Below, in pieces: positions 45,292 through 53,568 of a stretch of DNA of 64,000 nt (position 1 is the stretch's first letter; every line of letters starts with the position of its first letter). Under the pieces are notes generated by a model that searched no databases, was not told the origin of the DNA, and saw nothing but the letters and a program-made list of their open reading frames with translations. This stretch comes from Pelomonas sp039929605 (GTDB taxonomy: Bacteria; Pseudomonadota; Gammaproteobacteria; Burkholderiales; Burkholderiaceae_C), in NCBI RefSeq assembly GCF_039929605.1, contig NZ_JBDSQX010000019.1, positions 40,989 through 104,988 of the forward strand, given 5' to 3'. Position numbers and translations under genes: made by a program.

Positions 45292-45324
45292 GAATTAAAT
45301 TCCAAGGATCGGTTGATCGACCGA
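45292..45324. promoter_or_regulatory. candidate Lrp-type sites between putA and its regulator
   Basis: GAATTAAATTC (45292-45302) is a palindrome with AT-rich centre, as Lrp/AsnC proteins prefer. TCGGTTGATCGACCGA (45309-45324) is a near-perfect palindrome with one mismatched pair. Both lie in the 87-bp divergent gap, so one bound dimer could control both genes. Confidence 0.5.
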
Positions 45325-45335
45325 AGAAAATCCAT

Positions 45336-45806
45336 ATGGATGCAGACACCAGACTCGACAAGACAGACGCCCGCATCTTGCGCGCCTTGCAGGCGGTTGG
45401 CCGCATTTCCAATCTCAAGCTGGCCGAGGAAGTGCACCTATCGCCCACCGCCGTGCTGGAGCGCGTGAAGCGGCTGACGCGCGACGGCTACATCCTGGGC
45501 TACGAGGCGCGGCTGAACCCGGCCAAGCTGGGCGCGGCCATGCTCGTCTTCATCGAGATCCACCTGGACCGCACGGTGCAGGACGTGATGGACACCTTCA
45601 AGGCAGCCGTCCAGGCCCGCCCCGAGATCCTGGAATGCCACCTGGTGGCCGGCGGCTTCGACTACCTGCTCAAGACCCGTGTGCGCGACATGGGCGCCTA
45701 CCGCGAGTTCATCGGCAGCGTGATCTGGACGCTGCCGGGTGTGCGGGAGACGCGGACGTATGCCGTCATGGAGGAGGTGAAGGCGACGAATGCGTTGGCG
45801 TTTTGA
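45336..45806 (+). CDS. Lrp/AsnC family regulator of proline use
   Basis: A 156-residue Lrp-type protein. N-terminal winged helix LDKTDARILRALQAVGRISN and LAEEVHLSPTAVLERVKRLT; C-terminal RAM domain with HLVAGGFDYLLKTRVRDMGA, the usual effector and oligomer part. Divergently placed next to putA with an 87-bp gap, it matches PutR/BkdR-type regulators that activate proline dehydrogenase when proline is present. The target is inferred from position. Confidence 0.92.
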   Translation: MDADTRLDKTDARILRALQAVGRISNLKLAEEVHLSPTAVLERVKRLTRDGYILGYEARLNPAKLGAAMLVFIEIHLDRTVQDVMDTFKAAVQARPEILECHLVAGGFDYLLKTRVRDMGAYREFIGSVIWTLPGVRETRTYAVMEEVKATNALAF

Positions 45807-45817
45807 AGGCCGATCTT

Positions 45818-45900
45818 GATCATGTCGATTTTCATGCCTTAAATCAACACGTCATGGGATCATGTCGATTGGCTAGACACATCGTCTCGCCGTGTCGATT
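45818..45900. repeat. repeated CATGTCGATT elements upstream of fic
   Basis: GATCATGTCGATT occurs exactly at 45818-45830 and 45858-45870. CGTGTCGATT follows at 45891-45900, and an inverted near-copy AATCAACACG lies at 45842-45851. All stand within 105 bp of the Fic start and look like binding sites for a regulator. Confidence 0.65.
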
Positions 45901-45920
45901 ACTTCAAGCTTCGTCGACAA

Positions 45921-47015
45921 ATGACATACGACCCCCAGCAGCCGTACAACGCCCTGCCTGCACTGCCGCCGCAGGCAGACGTGGAGTCGCGCGCGGTGTT
46001 GAAAGCCTGCATTGCCGCCCGCGCGGCCGTCGCCGAGTTGAAGGCCGCCGGGCAGCTGATTCCAAACCAGGGCGTGCTGATCAACTCGATCCCCCTGCTT
46101 GAAGCGCAGGCCAGCAGCGAGATCGAGAACATCGTGACCACCACGGACCAGATGTTCCTGTTCGACGGCAGCAGCGAAGCCGAGGCCGACCCCGCCACCA
46201 AGGAGGCCCTGCGCTACCGCACCGCGCTGTGGGAGGGTTTCCAAGCGCTGGCCAGTCGGCCCTTGAGCACCAACACCGCCGTTCAGATCTGTCGGTCCAT
46301 CAAAGGTGTCGACATGGACATCCGCCGCACGCCCGGCACGACGCTGAGCAACGACCTCACCGGCCAGGTGATCTACACCCCGCCCGAGGGTGAAGCCTTG
46401 CTGCGCGAGAAGCTCGCCAACTGGGAGCGCTGGATGCACGGCACCTTGGCCGGCACCGAGGACGTGGACCCCTTGGTGCGGATGGCTGTGGGCCACTACC
46501 AGTTCGAGGCGATCCATCCGTTCACCGACGGCAACGGCCGTACCGGACGGGTGCTCAACCTGCTCTACCTGGTGGAGCAAGGCCTGCTGGACATTCCCGT
46601 GCTCTACCTGAGCCGCCACATCCTGCGCAACAAGTCCGCCTACTACAGCGGGCTGCAGGCTGTGACGGCCTCGGGCGCCTGGGAACCCTGGCTGCTGTAC
46701 ATGCTCCAAGGCGTGACTGAGACCGCGACCTGGACCATGAACAAGGTGGTGGCGTTGCGGCATCTTCTGAACGACACCGCCGAACGGATGCGCAAAGAAG
46801 CCAGCAGCATCTACTCGCGCGAACTGGCTGAGCTGGTGTTCGTGCGGCCTTACTGCCGCATCGCCCACGTGGTGGACGCCGGCCTGGCCAAACGCCAGAC
46901 AGCCAGCGCCTACCTCAAGGAACTCGCCGCCATCGGCATCCTGCGTGAGCACAAGGTGGGCCGCGAGAAGATCTTCCTGAACCCGGCGTTCATCGAACTG
47001 CTCAAGCGCGACTAG
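45921..47015 (+). CDS. Fic family protein with N-terminal inhibitory motif
   Basis: A 364-residue Fic protein, predicted to transfer AMP to target proteins. The core motif HPFTDGNGRTGR is complete. The N-terminal helix holds SSEIEN, which fits the self-inhibitory (S/T)-x3-E-(G/N) motif of class II Fic enzymes. A C-terminal winged helix (LAKRQTASAYLKELAAIGIL) may bind DNA, as in many Fic proteins of this architecture. It starts with ATG at 45921 behind a set of direct repeats, which may be autoregulatory sites (inference). It is a stand-alone gene. Confidence 0.9.
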   Translation: MTYDPQQPYNALPALPPQADVESRAVLKACIAARAAVAELKAAGQLIPNQGVLINSIPLLEAQASSEIENIVTTTDQMFLFDGSSEAEADPATKEALRYRTALWEGFQALASRPLSTNTAVQICRSIKGVDMDIRRTPGTTLSNDLTGQVIYTPPEGEALLREKLANWERWMHGTLAGTEDVDPLVRMAVGHYQFEAIHPFTDGNGRTGRVLNLLYLVEQGLLDIPVLYLSRHILRNKSAYYSGLQAVTASGAWEPWLLYMLQGVTETATWTMNKVVALRHLLNDTAERMRKEASSIYSRELAELVFVRPYCRIAHVVDAGLAKRQTASAYLKELAAIGILREHKVGREKIFLNPAFIELLKRD

Positions 47016-47048
47016 CGGCCGGGGGTCTCGAACTGGCTGCGCCCGGCT

Positions 47049-47744
47049 TCAACCCAGCGTCTTGCCAAAAAACCGCATCGCCCGATCCCACGCCTGCTGC
47101 GCCCAGGCCGCGTCGTACTGCGTCTTGGCAATGCGGCCCGGCCCCTGCGCCTCTTCGTTGGCGAAGGCATGGTGGGCGAGGTAGCGGTGGCCTTCGTAGT
47201 TGACGCCGACGTCCGCGAACTTGGCTTCCAGCGCGTCCACGCCGGCAATCGCGAAGAACTCGTCCTGCGTGGCCCAGTGCGCCTGCAGCGGGATGTTGAC
47301 CTTGCTGGCGTCCACATATTCCAACGGCGGCATGCCGTACCAGATCACGGCCGCGTCGGCCTCGGGCACCAGCGTCGACGCCAGCACCGTCAGCGCGCCG
47401 CCCATGCAGTAGCCCGTCACGCCGACCTTGCCGCTGCCGAGCCCCAAGCTCTTCAGATAGTTCACCGCACCGCGCACGTCCTGCGCGGCGGCGTCGCCGA
47501 AGTTCAGGTCGGTCATCAGGTGGTGGGCCTCCTCGGCCTCGACGGTGCTCTTGCCCCGGTACAGGTCGGGCACCAGTGCCGTGAAACCGGCCGACGCGAA
47601 GCGCTCGGCCACGCCGCGGATCTGGTCGTTCAGGCCCCACCATTCCTGGATGACGACGACGGCGCCGAGCGGCTGCGCGGCCTCGGCGAGATAGCCGGAC
47701 ACGGCCACGCCATCGGGGCGTTGGAACTGGATCGTCTGGGGCAT
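47049..47744 (-). CDS. dienelactone hydrolase family protein
   Basis: A 231-residue alpha/beta hydrolase of the dienelactone type. Nucleophile Cys in VTGYCMGGALTVLAS, catalytic Asp in HWATQDEFFAI and His in YLAHHAFANEE; EWWGLNDQIRGVAERFASAG is the family signature. It may open lactones in aromatic catabolism, but broad esterase roles are also known. The ATG at 47744 follows CAGGAG, so I preferred it to the one 5 codons upstream. Convergent with fic, with a 33-bp gap. Confidence 0.9.
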   Translation of the reverse strand: MPQTIQFQRPDGVAVSGYLAEAAQPLGAVVVIQEWWGLNDQIRGVAERFASAGFTALVPDLYRGKSTVEAEEAHHLMTDLNFGDAAAQDVRGAVNYLKSLGLGSGKVGVTGYCMGGALTVLASTLVPEADAAVIWYGMPPLEYVDASKVNIPLQAHWATQDEFFAIAGVDALEAKFADVGVNYEGHRYLAHHAFANEEAQGPGRIAKTQYDAAWAQQAWDRAMRFFGKTLG

Positions 47745-47831
47745 GCCGGTCTCCTGCAAAAGGGCTGGAAGCCGCAGCCTAACCTGGGCGACACCGGGTT
47801 ATCCCCGGCCCGGCGAGAATGCCGGCTGACC

Positions 47832-48440
47832 ATGAAGATCGACCGCATCGTTTCCACCCGCCTGCCCACGCCGTATGGCGAGTTCGCCATCCACGGCTTC
47901 CGCGAGAGCGACAGCGGGCAGGAGCATGTCGTGCTGAGCATGGGCGACCTGGCCGGCCAACCCGGCGACGAGCCGCCGCTGGTGCGCGTGCATTCCGAGT
48001 GCGTGACGGGCGAGGTCTTCGGCTCGCTGCGCTGCGACTGCCGGCCCCAGCTGGAAAGCGCCATGCAGCGCATTGCAGCGGTCGGCCGTGGCGCCATCGT
48101 CTACATGCGCGGCCACGAGGGGCGCGGCATCGGCCTGGTGCAGAAGCTGCGCGCCTACGCCGAGCAGGACGCCGGCGCCGACACCATCCAGGCCAACACC
48201 CAGCTCGGCCTGCCCATCGACGCCCGCCGCTACGACGCCGCCGCCTGCATGCTGCGCTCGCTGGGCGTGAACCGCGTCAAGCTGCTGACCAACAACCCGC
48301 TGAAGATGGCGGCGCTGGCCGAGTTCGGCATCGAGGTGGTAGAGCGCGAGGCCTCGCTCACGGCGCCGGGCCCGGAGAACGAGCGCTACCTGCGCACCAA
48401 GCAGGATCAGATGGGCCACCTGGCCGACTGGTTCGACTGA
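47832..48440 (+). CDS. ribA: GTP cyclohydrolase II
   Basis: First step of riboflavin synthesis: opens the GTP ring and releases formate and pyrophosphate. The 202 residues match the single-domain enzyme. Zinc ligands in VRVHSECVTGEVFGSLRCDC (C-x10-C-x-C), then RGHEGRGIGLVQKLRAY and LLTNNPLKM. Divergent from the dienelactone hydrolase gene. No other rib gene is near, and no FMN riboswitch is visible. Confidence 0.95.
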   Translation: MKIDRIVSTRLPTPYGEFAIHGFRESDSGQEHVVLSMGDLAGQPGDEPPLVRVHSECVTGEVFGSLRCDCRPQLESAMQRIAAVGRGAIVYMRGHEGRGIGLVQKLRAYAEQDAGADTIQANTQLGLPIDARRYDAAACMLRSLGVNRVKLLTNNPLKMAALAEFGIEVVEREASLTAPGPENERYLRTKQDQMGHLADWFD

Positions 48441-48450
48441 ACCCGTTGGG

Positions 48451-48846
48451 CTAAGGCTGGCGCGCATAGCTCTGCGTCAACGCCTCCCAGGCGTGCCCAT
48501 CGGGCTCGCGCCAGTAGGCGATGCGGCCGCCCACCGAGGTGTTCACCTGGAAGTCGTCCGGCCCCATCGGCATGCTGCGCCAGGCGATGCCCAGGGCTTG
48601 CAACCGGGCCAACAGCGCATCGAACTCCGCCTCGCTGACGCGGAAGGCGTAGTGCAGCGGCGTCACTGTGGCGCCGGCCTCCACTTCATCGAAGTCCAGC
48701 GTCAGGTCGCTCGACACGTAGACCGCGCTGAACGGCCCCACCGCAGCCTGGGCTGACCAGGGCACGCCGAGGATGGCCGCCAGGCGCTCGGCGGCGGCGC
48801 GGCGGTCACGGGCGGGGACGAGCAGGTGATCGAGGACGGCGGGCAT
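48451..48846 (-). CDS. VOC family (glyoxalase/bleomycin-resistance-like) protein
   Basis: A 131-residue protein with two beta-alpha-beta3 half-modules: VLDHLLVPARDRRAAAERLA and HYAFRVSEAEFDALLARLQA, ending in GGRIAYWREPDGHAWE. The His near the start and the Glu/His near the end are possible metal ligands. Substrate unknown. It is convergent with ribA and lies 10 bp after the DUF1697 gene on the same strand, so the two may be cotranscribed. Confidence 0.85.
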   Translation of the reverse strand: MPAVLDHLLVPARDRRAAAERLAAILGVPWSAQAAVGPFSAVYVSSDLTLDFDEVEAGATVTPLHYAFRVSEAEFDALLARLQALGIAWRSMPMGPDDFQVNTSVGGRIAYWREPDGHAWEALTQSYARQP

Positions 48847-48856
48847 GGTGAACCTC

Positions 48857-49378
48857 TCAGGCCTGGGCGCACTTGGTGACGGTGTCCCAGGTGCGAGTGG
48901 TGACGTCCTGGCCGAAGGTCTTCTCCAGCAGTTGCATGAAGACCGGGCCCTTCTCGTTGGGCACGTAGACGGACAGCACCTCGCTGCCCACCCGCGTCAG
49001 GATGCAGGCGTCGTGCCGGGAGATGGGCAGCTCCACCTCCGCCACCGCGCCGGGGTTGCGCAGAAAGGTCACGATGCGCTTGCCGCCTTCCGGCAGGTCG
49101 AACTCGGCGAAGGGGTCGGCCTGGATGAGCTGCTGCAGGTGGGCGCTGGGGCGCACGAGGGTCGCGAAGCTGCGGCCCAGGCCGTCCTTCATGGCCTTCT
49201 CCACGCGCTTCTGCAGCACCGCAGCCGGCAAGGTCCGCGCAATGGTGAAGGCCACGTTGCCGCTGCTCAGCAGCGTCTTCACATCGGCAAAGCCGGCGCC
49301 CTCCAGGCTGCGCTTGAGTTCGGACATGCTGCAGTTCATCGGGCTGACGCCTCGGAGCAGGGCGACGTAACGGGGCAT
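48857..49378 (-). CDS. DUF1697 family protein
   Basis: A 173-residue protein of the DUF1697 family: YVALLRGVSPMNCSMSELKR, FADVKTLLSSGNVAF and PADLQ-like LQQLIQADPFAE blocks in the normal order. The family has no firm function. The start at 49378 is the conserved M-x-R-Y-V-A-L-L-R-G. It precedes a VOC protein on the same strand. Confidence 0.9.
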   Translation of the reverse strand: MPRYVALLRGVSPMNCSMSELKRSLEGAGFADVKTLLSSGNVAFTIARTLPAAVLQKRVEKAMKDGLGRSFATLVRPSAHLQQLIQADPFAEFDLPEGGKRIVTFLRNPGAVAEVELPISRHDACILTRVGSEVLSVYVPNEKGPVFMQLLEKTFGQDVTTRTWDTVTKCAQA

Positions 49379-49514
49379 GGGTCGAGGCGTGAGGTGGACG
49401 AGCCGGCAACGATAGCGCGAAGGACGCCGGTCCGGGCTGGGTGGCTGGGCGGCGGCATTGGCCGATGCAAAGTCGATCCGGGCCTATGCTGCCCCCAACC
49501 AACGGAGACATCAC

Positions 49515-49763
49515 GTGGTCAACAACACCTTCAAAGCCGCGTTCCTGAATTCGCTCATGACGTCCGGAGCGAATCTCGAACTTCCGTACAACGACCTGGC
49601 CTCGCATGCCAACGACCGGATGATTGCGGCGCTGGAACTGGCGAAGCACGCCAAGGAAACGCAGCGGCACCTCAAGTTCACGGCGATCAGCGCCGGCATG
49701 TCGGGCATCAAGCACCTGGCTGAGGAGGGTGCCGGTTACGTCACCTTCTCGCTCGTGTACTGA
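49515..49763 (+). CDS. small hypothetical protein
   Basis: An 82-residue protein, starting with GTG at 49515 behind GGAGA. NTFKAAFLNSLMTSGANLEL and MIAALELAKHAKETQRHLKF suggest a helical protein without signal or membrane part. I do not recognise a family. It stands alone between DUF1697 and the DTW enzyme. An in-frame start 19 codons earlier has no good ribosome site. Confidence 0.55.
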   Translation: MVNNTFKAAFLNSLMTSGANLELPYNDLASHANDRMIAALELAKHAKETQRHLKFTAISAGMSGIKHLAEEGAGYVTFSLVY

Positions 49764-49829
49764 CGCTCACAGCCGCAGCGCCATGCCGGCGCGCAAGCCG
49801 GGCCGTTCGGGGGCTCTGACAATCGGCGC

Positions 49830-50645
49830 ATGCCTTTTGCCGCGCCTCATGCTGTGTCTCTTCTGCGCGCCGCGCGTCTGGCGAGCGCCACCAAGCCGTT
49901 CTCGGCTCGCGGTGGCTTCAAGCGCGAACGCTGCGAGGGCTGCCGGCTGGTGCCGACGCACTGCATGTGCGCCTTGCGCGCCTCGGTGAACACGCGCGCT
50001 GCGGTGTGCCTGCTGATGGCCGACATCGAGCCGCTGAAGCCGACCAACACCGGTTGGTTGATCGCGGACATGGTCGCCGACACCTTCGCGTTCGGCTGGT
50101 CGCGAACCGAGCCCGATCCTGCGCTGCTCGCCCTGTTGAGCGACCCGACCTGGGATTGCTACGTCGTGTTCCCAGGCCAGTACGCCGCGCCGGAACGGGT
50201 GGTGCACGCCATTCAGCCGCGCGCCGCAGGCCCTGGCGGCACGATCAAGCGCCCGCTGTTCATCCTGCTGGACGGCACCTGGTCCGAGGCGCGCAAGATG
50301 TTCAGCCGAAGCCCCTACCTGAACCACATGCCGGTGCTCAGCCTGGAGCCCGCCGGGGCCTCGCAGTACCGGCTGCGCCGCTCACGTTGCGACGACCATT
50401 TCTGCACGAGCGAGGTTGCCGCGCAATGCCTGAACCTTGCGGGCGACAAGGCCGCCGAGAAGGCCCTGGAAGCCTACCTGGGCGTCTTCACGCATCACTA
50501 CCTTCAGGCGAAGAACCAGTTGCCCATCGCCTGGGAAGGCGCGGCGCATCAGCGCTTGCGAGACGCTATTGCGTCGCCGCTTCACCCAGCGCAGCCAACG
50601 CCATCCGCGTCTGCTCATCCGTCGGAAACAGATGCTCCACCTTGA
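49830..50645 (+). CDS. DTW-domain tRNA-uridine aminocarboxypropyltransferase
   Basis: A 271-residue protein of the DTW family, which adds the acp group from SAM to uridine in tRNA. Zinc-type cysteines in CEGCRLVPTHCMC and the variant DTW motif FILLDGTWSEARKMF are clear. RPRLP-like positions read YRLRRSRCDDHFCTSEVA. The last 27 codons (a Pro/Ser/Ala tail) overlap the 3' end of the opposing XRE gene by 80 bp, so the tail is not under family constraint. Confidence 0.88.
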   Translation: MPFAAPHAVSLLRAARLASATKPFSARGGFKRERCEGCRLVPTHCMCALRASVNTRAAVCLLMADIEPLKPTNTGWLIADMVADTFAFGWSRTEPDPALLALLSDPTWDCYVVFPGQYAAPERVVHAIQPRAAGPGGTIKRPLFILLDGTWSEARKMFSRSPYLNHMPVLSLEPAGASQYRLRRSRCDDHFCTSEVAAQCLNLAGDKAAEKALEAYLGVFTHHYLQAKNQLPIAWEGAAHQRLRDAIASPLHPAQPTPSASAHPSETDAPP

Positions 50646-51345
50646 GTGACGCCAGCGTGATGTCCAGCGGCGTGCCGAAGCTGGTGATGGTGGAGAAGAA
50701 GCTCAAGGTCCGCCCGTCCGCCGCGCGCAGGCGGAAGGCGAGCACGGGCAGGTGGCTGGCGGTCTCGGCGGTGGTCCACGGTTCGAGCGTCGGGCGGAGC
50801 TCGTCGAGCAGCGCGCGCAGGCGCGGCAGGTGCTCGGCCTCGCGGCTGGCGCGGGCCCACATCTCGGTGCACAGCCAGGCCTCGTCCACGCACAGCGCGC
50901 GCAGGCCGCCGGGCGCGAACACGGCGCGCAGCAGGTTCAGCGGCTGGGCCAGCATGGCCTGCGCCGGCAGGCCGAGCAGCACGAGCAGCCGCGCGAGGCC
51001 GTCGTTGGCCATCACCACGTTGTAGTCGCCGTCCAGCACCAGCGCGGGCGCCGCGCCGTTGGCGTGGATGAGCTGCTCCAGCGCCGCGCGCACGGGCGCC
51101 ATCTCGGGCGCGTCCAGCGCACGCTCGGTGTGGGCGGGCGCGTAGCCGGCGGCGAGCAGGGCCTGGTTGCGTTCCTCCAGCGACGCGCCGAGGGCGTCGA
51201 GCAGCGCGAGGAGCGTCTCGCGGCCGGCGCGGGCGCGGCCGGTCTCGATGCAGCTGAGGTGGCGTTGCGAGACACCGGTGCGCAGCGACAGCTCCAGCTG
51301 GCTGACGCGGCGCGACTTGCGCAGGGCGGCGAAGGTGGCGGTCAT
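50566..51345 (-). CDS. XRE-family regulator with MmyB-like ligand domain
   Basis: A 259-residue regulator. N-terminal helix-turn-helix: RKSRRVSQLELSLRTGVSQR and HLSCIETGRARAGRETLLAL. The rest is the MmyB-like PAS-type sensor domain: NGAAPALVLDGDYNVVMAND, then LPVLAFRLRAADGRTLSFFS. Start at ATG 51345 (or 51354). It is divergent from the DUF2834 gene, with a 111-bp gap where it may act. Its ligand is unknown. Confidence 0.9.
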   Translation of the reverse strand: MTATFAALRKSRRVSQLELSLRTGVSQRHLSCIETGRARAGRETLLALLDALGASLEERNQALLAAGYAPAHTERALDAPEMAPVRAALEQLIHANGAAPALVLDGDYNVVMANDGLARLLVLLGLPAQAMLAQPLNLLRAVFAPGGLRALCVDEAWLCTEMWARASREAEHLPRLRALLDELRPTLEPWTTAETASHLPVLAFRLRAADGRTLSFFSTITSFGTPLDITLASLKVEHLFPTDEQTRMALAALGEAATQ

Positions 51346-51456
51346 GCGGCGCATTCTGCGGCGGGCGCCGTCGTCGCCGCGATGACCTCCGGGGTCATTG
51401 CGACGGCGCGCGCCGCTGCCGACGATGGCGCCACTTTCAACCCACCGGAGATCGCC

Positions 51457-51777
51457 ATGCGCACTGCCCTCATCCTCATCACCGCCGCCTTTGGTGCCTT
51501 CTCGCTGTACGCGATGTGGCAGGTCGGCTTCATCGGCCTCTGGCAAGGCGGCCTGGCCAACATCGGCGCCCAGCAGATCACGCTGGACCTGATCGTCAGC
51601 AGCCTGCTGCTGATCGGTTTCGTCGCCCGCGACTGCCGCGCGCAGGGCCGGCCCTGGTGGCCATGGGCGCTGCTGACGCTGGCGGCCGGCAGCTTCGGCA
51701 CGCTGGCCTACCTGCTGCTCGCCGCGCCGCGCCAGCACCGCGCGCGCATGCCTGCGTCGGCCTCGGCCTCGGCCTGA
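51457..51777 (+). CDS. DUF2834-like small membrane protein
   Basis: A 106-residue inner-membrane protein with three predicted helices: ALILITAAFGAFSLYAMW, TLDLIVSSLLLIGFVARD and PWWPWALLTLAAGSFGTLAY. The D-L-x-x-S-x-x-L-L-I-G and W-P-W-x-L-L-T-L-x-x-G-S-x-G-x-L-x-Y-L-L pattern fits DUF2834. Function unknown. It is preceded by GGAG, and divergent from the XRE regulator, a likely controller. Confidence 0.75.
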   Translation: MRTALILITAAFGAFSLYAMWQVGFIGLWQGGLANIGAQQITLDLIVSSLLLIGFVARDCRAQGRPWWPWALLTLAAGSFGTLAYLLLAAPRQHRARMPASASASA

Positions 51778-51798
51778 AGGGCTCAGCCTACCGCCGCG

Positions 51799-52027
51799 TC
51801 AAGCCGCGCAGCGCTGGATGGCTTCGGCCAGATTGCGCCGCGCGGGCTCATCCAGGCGGGCGTGCAAGGCCTTGCAGCCGTACAGCCGTGGCCGCGCGAG
51901 AAAGCCGGCCAGGATCTGGCCGCGCTTCTCGTTGAACAACGCCCGCAGCACATGCGCGTACTCGACGCGGATCTGCGCCTCGTACTCGGCAAAGCTGCGG
52001 CTAGCTGTCGCTCGCAGCCGGCCGCCA
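51799..52027 (-). pseudogene. 3'-end remnant of an HD-superfamily hydrolase gene
   Basis: The minus strand holds an open stretch without a start that encodes FAEYEAQIRVEYAHVLRALF and RPRLYGCKALHARLDEPARR to a stop at 51799. E-Y-E-x2-I-R-x-E-Y and R-P-R-x-Y-x-x3-x-A-R-x-N-L are typical of the C-terminus of predicted metal-dependent HD phosphohydrolases. The catalytic part is absent, and the carboxypeptidase gene ends six bases away. Confidence 0.5.
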
Positions 52028-52032
52028 TTGAT

Positions 52033-53568
52033 TCAACGCTGCCCAGCCACCCAGTCCACCAACGCATCCAGCACCGGCCGCCCCTTGGCCGCAGCCTCGG
52101 GGTGGTTGAGCAGCGCGACAAACACCCAGGTCTTGCCGCTCGCATCCGGCACGAAACCGGCCAGGCCCACGGCGTCGTGCAGCGTGCCGGTCTTGAGGCG
52201 TGCCTTGCCCGCCGCCGGGGTGTCCTTCAGGCGGCGCGACATGGTGCCGTCCAGGCCCGCCACCGGCAGCACGGCCAGCAGCTCGGGCGCCTGGGCGCCG
52301 GCCTGGCTCGCGCGCAGCAGGCCGGCGAGCTGTGCCGGGCTGATGCGCTCGCTGCGCGACAGGCCCGAGCCGTTGTCCAGCACCAGGCCGCGGTCGTCGA
52401 TGCGGTGCGCGGCGAACCAGGCGCGGACGGTGCGTTCGGCGGCGGGCAAGGTGGGTTCGTCGGGCTGAACGGCCTGGGCGCCGAGCTGCAGGTAGGTGAG
52501 CCGCGCCAGCGCGTTGTCGCTGCTCTTCATGACGCCACGCAGCACCTCGGCCAGCGGCCGGCCGCGGTGCGTGGCGAGCACCACGGCGTCAGCCGGCGCG
52601 GCAGCCTCCACGTCGCCCGGCGCCATGGTGCCGCCCAGCTCGGCCCAGAGCTGGCGCACGGCATGCGTCACCAGCCATTGGCGGTCGACCAGCTGCAGCG
52701 GCGCGCGCTGGCTGCAGCCAGCCGGAAAGGCGCCCTGCAGCTTCAGCGTCCAGCCGTCGCCGGTGGGCTGCACGATGGCGGGCTTCCAGACCTCGTCCCA
52801 GTCCTTGCAGAGCCGCGTGGAGGGCTGCATCGCGCTGGCATCCAGCACCAGCCCGGCCAGCGCGGGCAGGCTGCGCGCCGACGCGCCAGCGGGCGTGGCC
52901 TGCAGTTCGAAGTCGATGACGCTGCCGTTGAAGTGCAGCGCGTCGGGGATGACGTTGTAGCCAAACTCGGGCGCGTCGTCGAAAGGCGGCAAGCCCACGT
53001 CCAGGCGCGTCGGGTTGAACAGCGTGCGGTCGACGACGAGGCCGCCGCGAATCTCGCGCACACCGCTCTCGCGCAACTGGCGCAGCAGCCACCAAAGGGC
53101 CGGCCAGTCGAGATCGGGGTCGGCACCGCCGCGCAGGATGAGCGGGCCATCGATGGTGCCGCCGACCGGCGCCGAGGCCGCCAGCAACTCGGTGCGACCA
53201 CGGTGGTTGATGCCCAGCTTGTCCAGCGCCACGGTGGCCGTGACGAGCTTCATCGTCGAGGCCGGTGCCATGGCATCGTCGGCGCGGCGGGTCAGCGCGG
53301 CGCGCGAGCCGTCCAGCGGCTGCAGCACATAGCCCAGGCTGTCGGCCGGCAGACCCGCCTTGGCCAGCGCGGCCTGCACGGGGTCGGGCACGGATGTGGT
53401 GGCGCAGCCGGCCAGCAGCAGTGCGAGGCCTGAGGCAAGCGCCAACCACCAAGATGATGAGTTTCCCGGGCCGAGCGCCGGGCCGCTCCCAAGCCGGCCC
53501 GTCGGGCGATGTGCTTGCTCGAGTTCAGCGGCGCGAGACCGGAGGAGGGGCTGATTCATTTTCAACAT
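52033..53568 (-). CDS. dacB: D-alanyl-D-alanine carboxypeptidase/endopeptidase, S13 family
   Basis: A 511-residue penicillin-binding protein 4 type enzyme that trims or cuts peptidoglycan cross-links in the periplasm. Active-site motifs: S-x2-K in APASTMKLVTATVALD, S-x-N in MKSSDNALARL and K-T-G in ARLKTGTLHDAVG. A lipobox LLAGC near residue 54 suggests a lipoprotein, with an unusually long N-terminal region before the signal. The ATG at 53568 overlaps the upstream stop. Met4 is an alternative. It is cotranscribed with the ornithine cyclodeaminase family gene. Confidence 0.9.
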   Translation of the reverse strand: MLKMNQPLLRSRAAELEQAHRPTGRLGSGPALGPGNSSSWWLALASGLALLLAGCATTSVPDPVQAALAKAGLPADSLGYVLQPLDGSRAALTRRADDAMAPASTMKLVTATVALDKLGINHRGRTELLAASAPVGGTIDGPLILRGGADPDLDWPALWWLLRQLRESGVREIRGGLVVDRTLFNPTRLDVGLPPFDDAPEFGYNVIPDALHFNGSVIDFELQATPAGASARSLPALAGLVLDASAMQPSTRLCKDWDEVWKPAIVQPTGDGWTLKLQGAFPAGCSQRAPLQLVDRQWLVTHAVRQLWAELGGTMAPGDVEAAAPADAVVLATHRGRPLAEVLRGVMKSSDNALARLTYLQLGAQAVQPDEPTLPAAERTVRAWFAAHRIDDRGLVLDNGSGLSRSERISPAQLAGLLRASQAGAQAPELLAVLPVAGLDGTMSRRLKDTPAAGKARLKTGTLHDAVGLAGFVPDASGKTWVFVALLNHPEAAAKGRPVLDALVDWVAGQR

